In this document: one piece after another, positions 10,301-10,504 of the stretch | Numbering within the stretch: position 1 is the first letter of the stretch | Layout of the letters: the number at the start of each line of letters is the position of its first letter | Position numbers and translations under genes: made by a program | Notes under the pieces: generated by a model | Database searches by the model: none | Told to the model about the DNA's origin: nothing | What the model saw: only the letters and a program-made list of their open reading frames with translations | NCBI GenBank assembly: GCA_026770585.1 | Contig: MU646750.1 | Location: forward strand, 264,443-274,946 | Length of the DNA stretch: 10,504 nucleotides | DNA from: Baffinella frigidus | Taxonomy: Eukaryota; Cryptophyceae; Cryptomonadales; Baffinellaceae | Reading direction: 5' to 3'

Positions 10301-10504
10301 TCCTAAACCCTAAACCCTTAGCCCTAAGCCGTACACCTTTAACCCTAAACCCTCCTCAAACCCTCCTCAAACCCTCCTCAAACCCTCCTCAAACCCTCCT
10401 CAAACCTTCTCCAAAGCCTAAGTCCTAAACCATGAACCCTGCACCCTCAACACCAAACCCCACACCCCACACCCCACACACCAAACCCCACACCCCACAC
10501 CCCA
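10300..10504. repeat. telomere-like arrays drifting into 12-bp (CCTCCTCAAACC) and 7-bp (CACACCC) tandem repeats
   Basis: CCCTAAA units (10300-10347) give way to about five perfect CCTCCTCAAACC units (10348-10408). A mixed stretch follows, then CCCCACA units from about 10456 to the window edge. Confidence 0.92.

Overview
The window looks like nuclear DNA of a eukaryote with many introns, most likely a green-lineage alga. Three signs point there: many interstitial TTTAGGG/CCCTAAA-type (plant or algal telomere-type) repeats, a Fused/TIO-type kinase that resembles the land-plant TIO form more than the animal one, and GC-rich exons set in long, repeat-filled introns. A ciliated prasinophyte would fit, but this is inference. 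Nothing bacterial, viral or organellar was seen, and no tRNA, rRNA or CRISPR array.

Two divergently transcribed split genes share the intergenic region 6894-7503. Leftward (minus strand) runs a Fused-family Ser/Thr kinase (STK36/Fused; TIO in plants). Seven short exons (6810-6893, 6452-6532, 4061-4147, 3854-3904, 2422-2532, 1190-1258, 495-551) join without a gap into the first 180 residues of the kinase domain. They carry the glycine loop, VALK lysine, [11 protein letters not shown] and APE motifs. An eighth exon is seen only as defective pieces at the left edge, so the rest of the gene lies outside the window. Rightward (plus strand) runs a gene I do not recognise. Its first four exons (7504-7601, 7881-8013, 8586-8645, 9685-9780) give 129 residues, and the gene continues past the right edge.

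The introns hold the unusual part. They contain many truncated copies ('echoes') of exons of the same two genes, with their splice-site flanks: kinase exon 3 (one copy), exon 4 (one intact duplicate), exon 5 (three), exon 6 (four), exon 8 (two); plus-gene exon 1 (two inverted pieces) and exon 4 (three). The whole divergent promoter with the start of plus-gene exon 1 is also copied, inverted, into kinase intron 2. One echo holds the end of kinase exon 3 and exon 4 joined without the intron. Comparing copies shows insertions directly: a 204-bp inverted-repeat element (4929-5132), a 211-bp insert flanked by GTTAC, and a 125-bp element. Other small terminal-inverted-repeat or foldback elements lie at 1952-2142, 5502-5617, 5829-6035, 6229-6438 and 9087-9253.

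Degenerate telomere-like arrays fill the remaining intron space. With one exception they are oriented so that the transcript carries the C-rich strand, in both genes. Region by region: 1-494 minisatellite and exon 8 pieces; 495-1258 exons 7 and 6; 1259-2421 exon 6 echoes, two small elements and a second minisatellite; 2422-3853 exon 5, its echoes and the exon 4 duplicate; 3854-4147 exons 4 and 3; 4148-6451 the large intron with the promoter copy and small elements; 6452-6893 exons 2 and 1; 6894-7503 promoter; 7504-10504 the plus-strand gene with telomere-like arrays and echoes.
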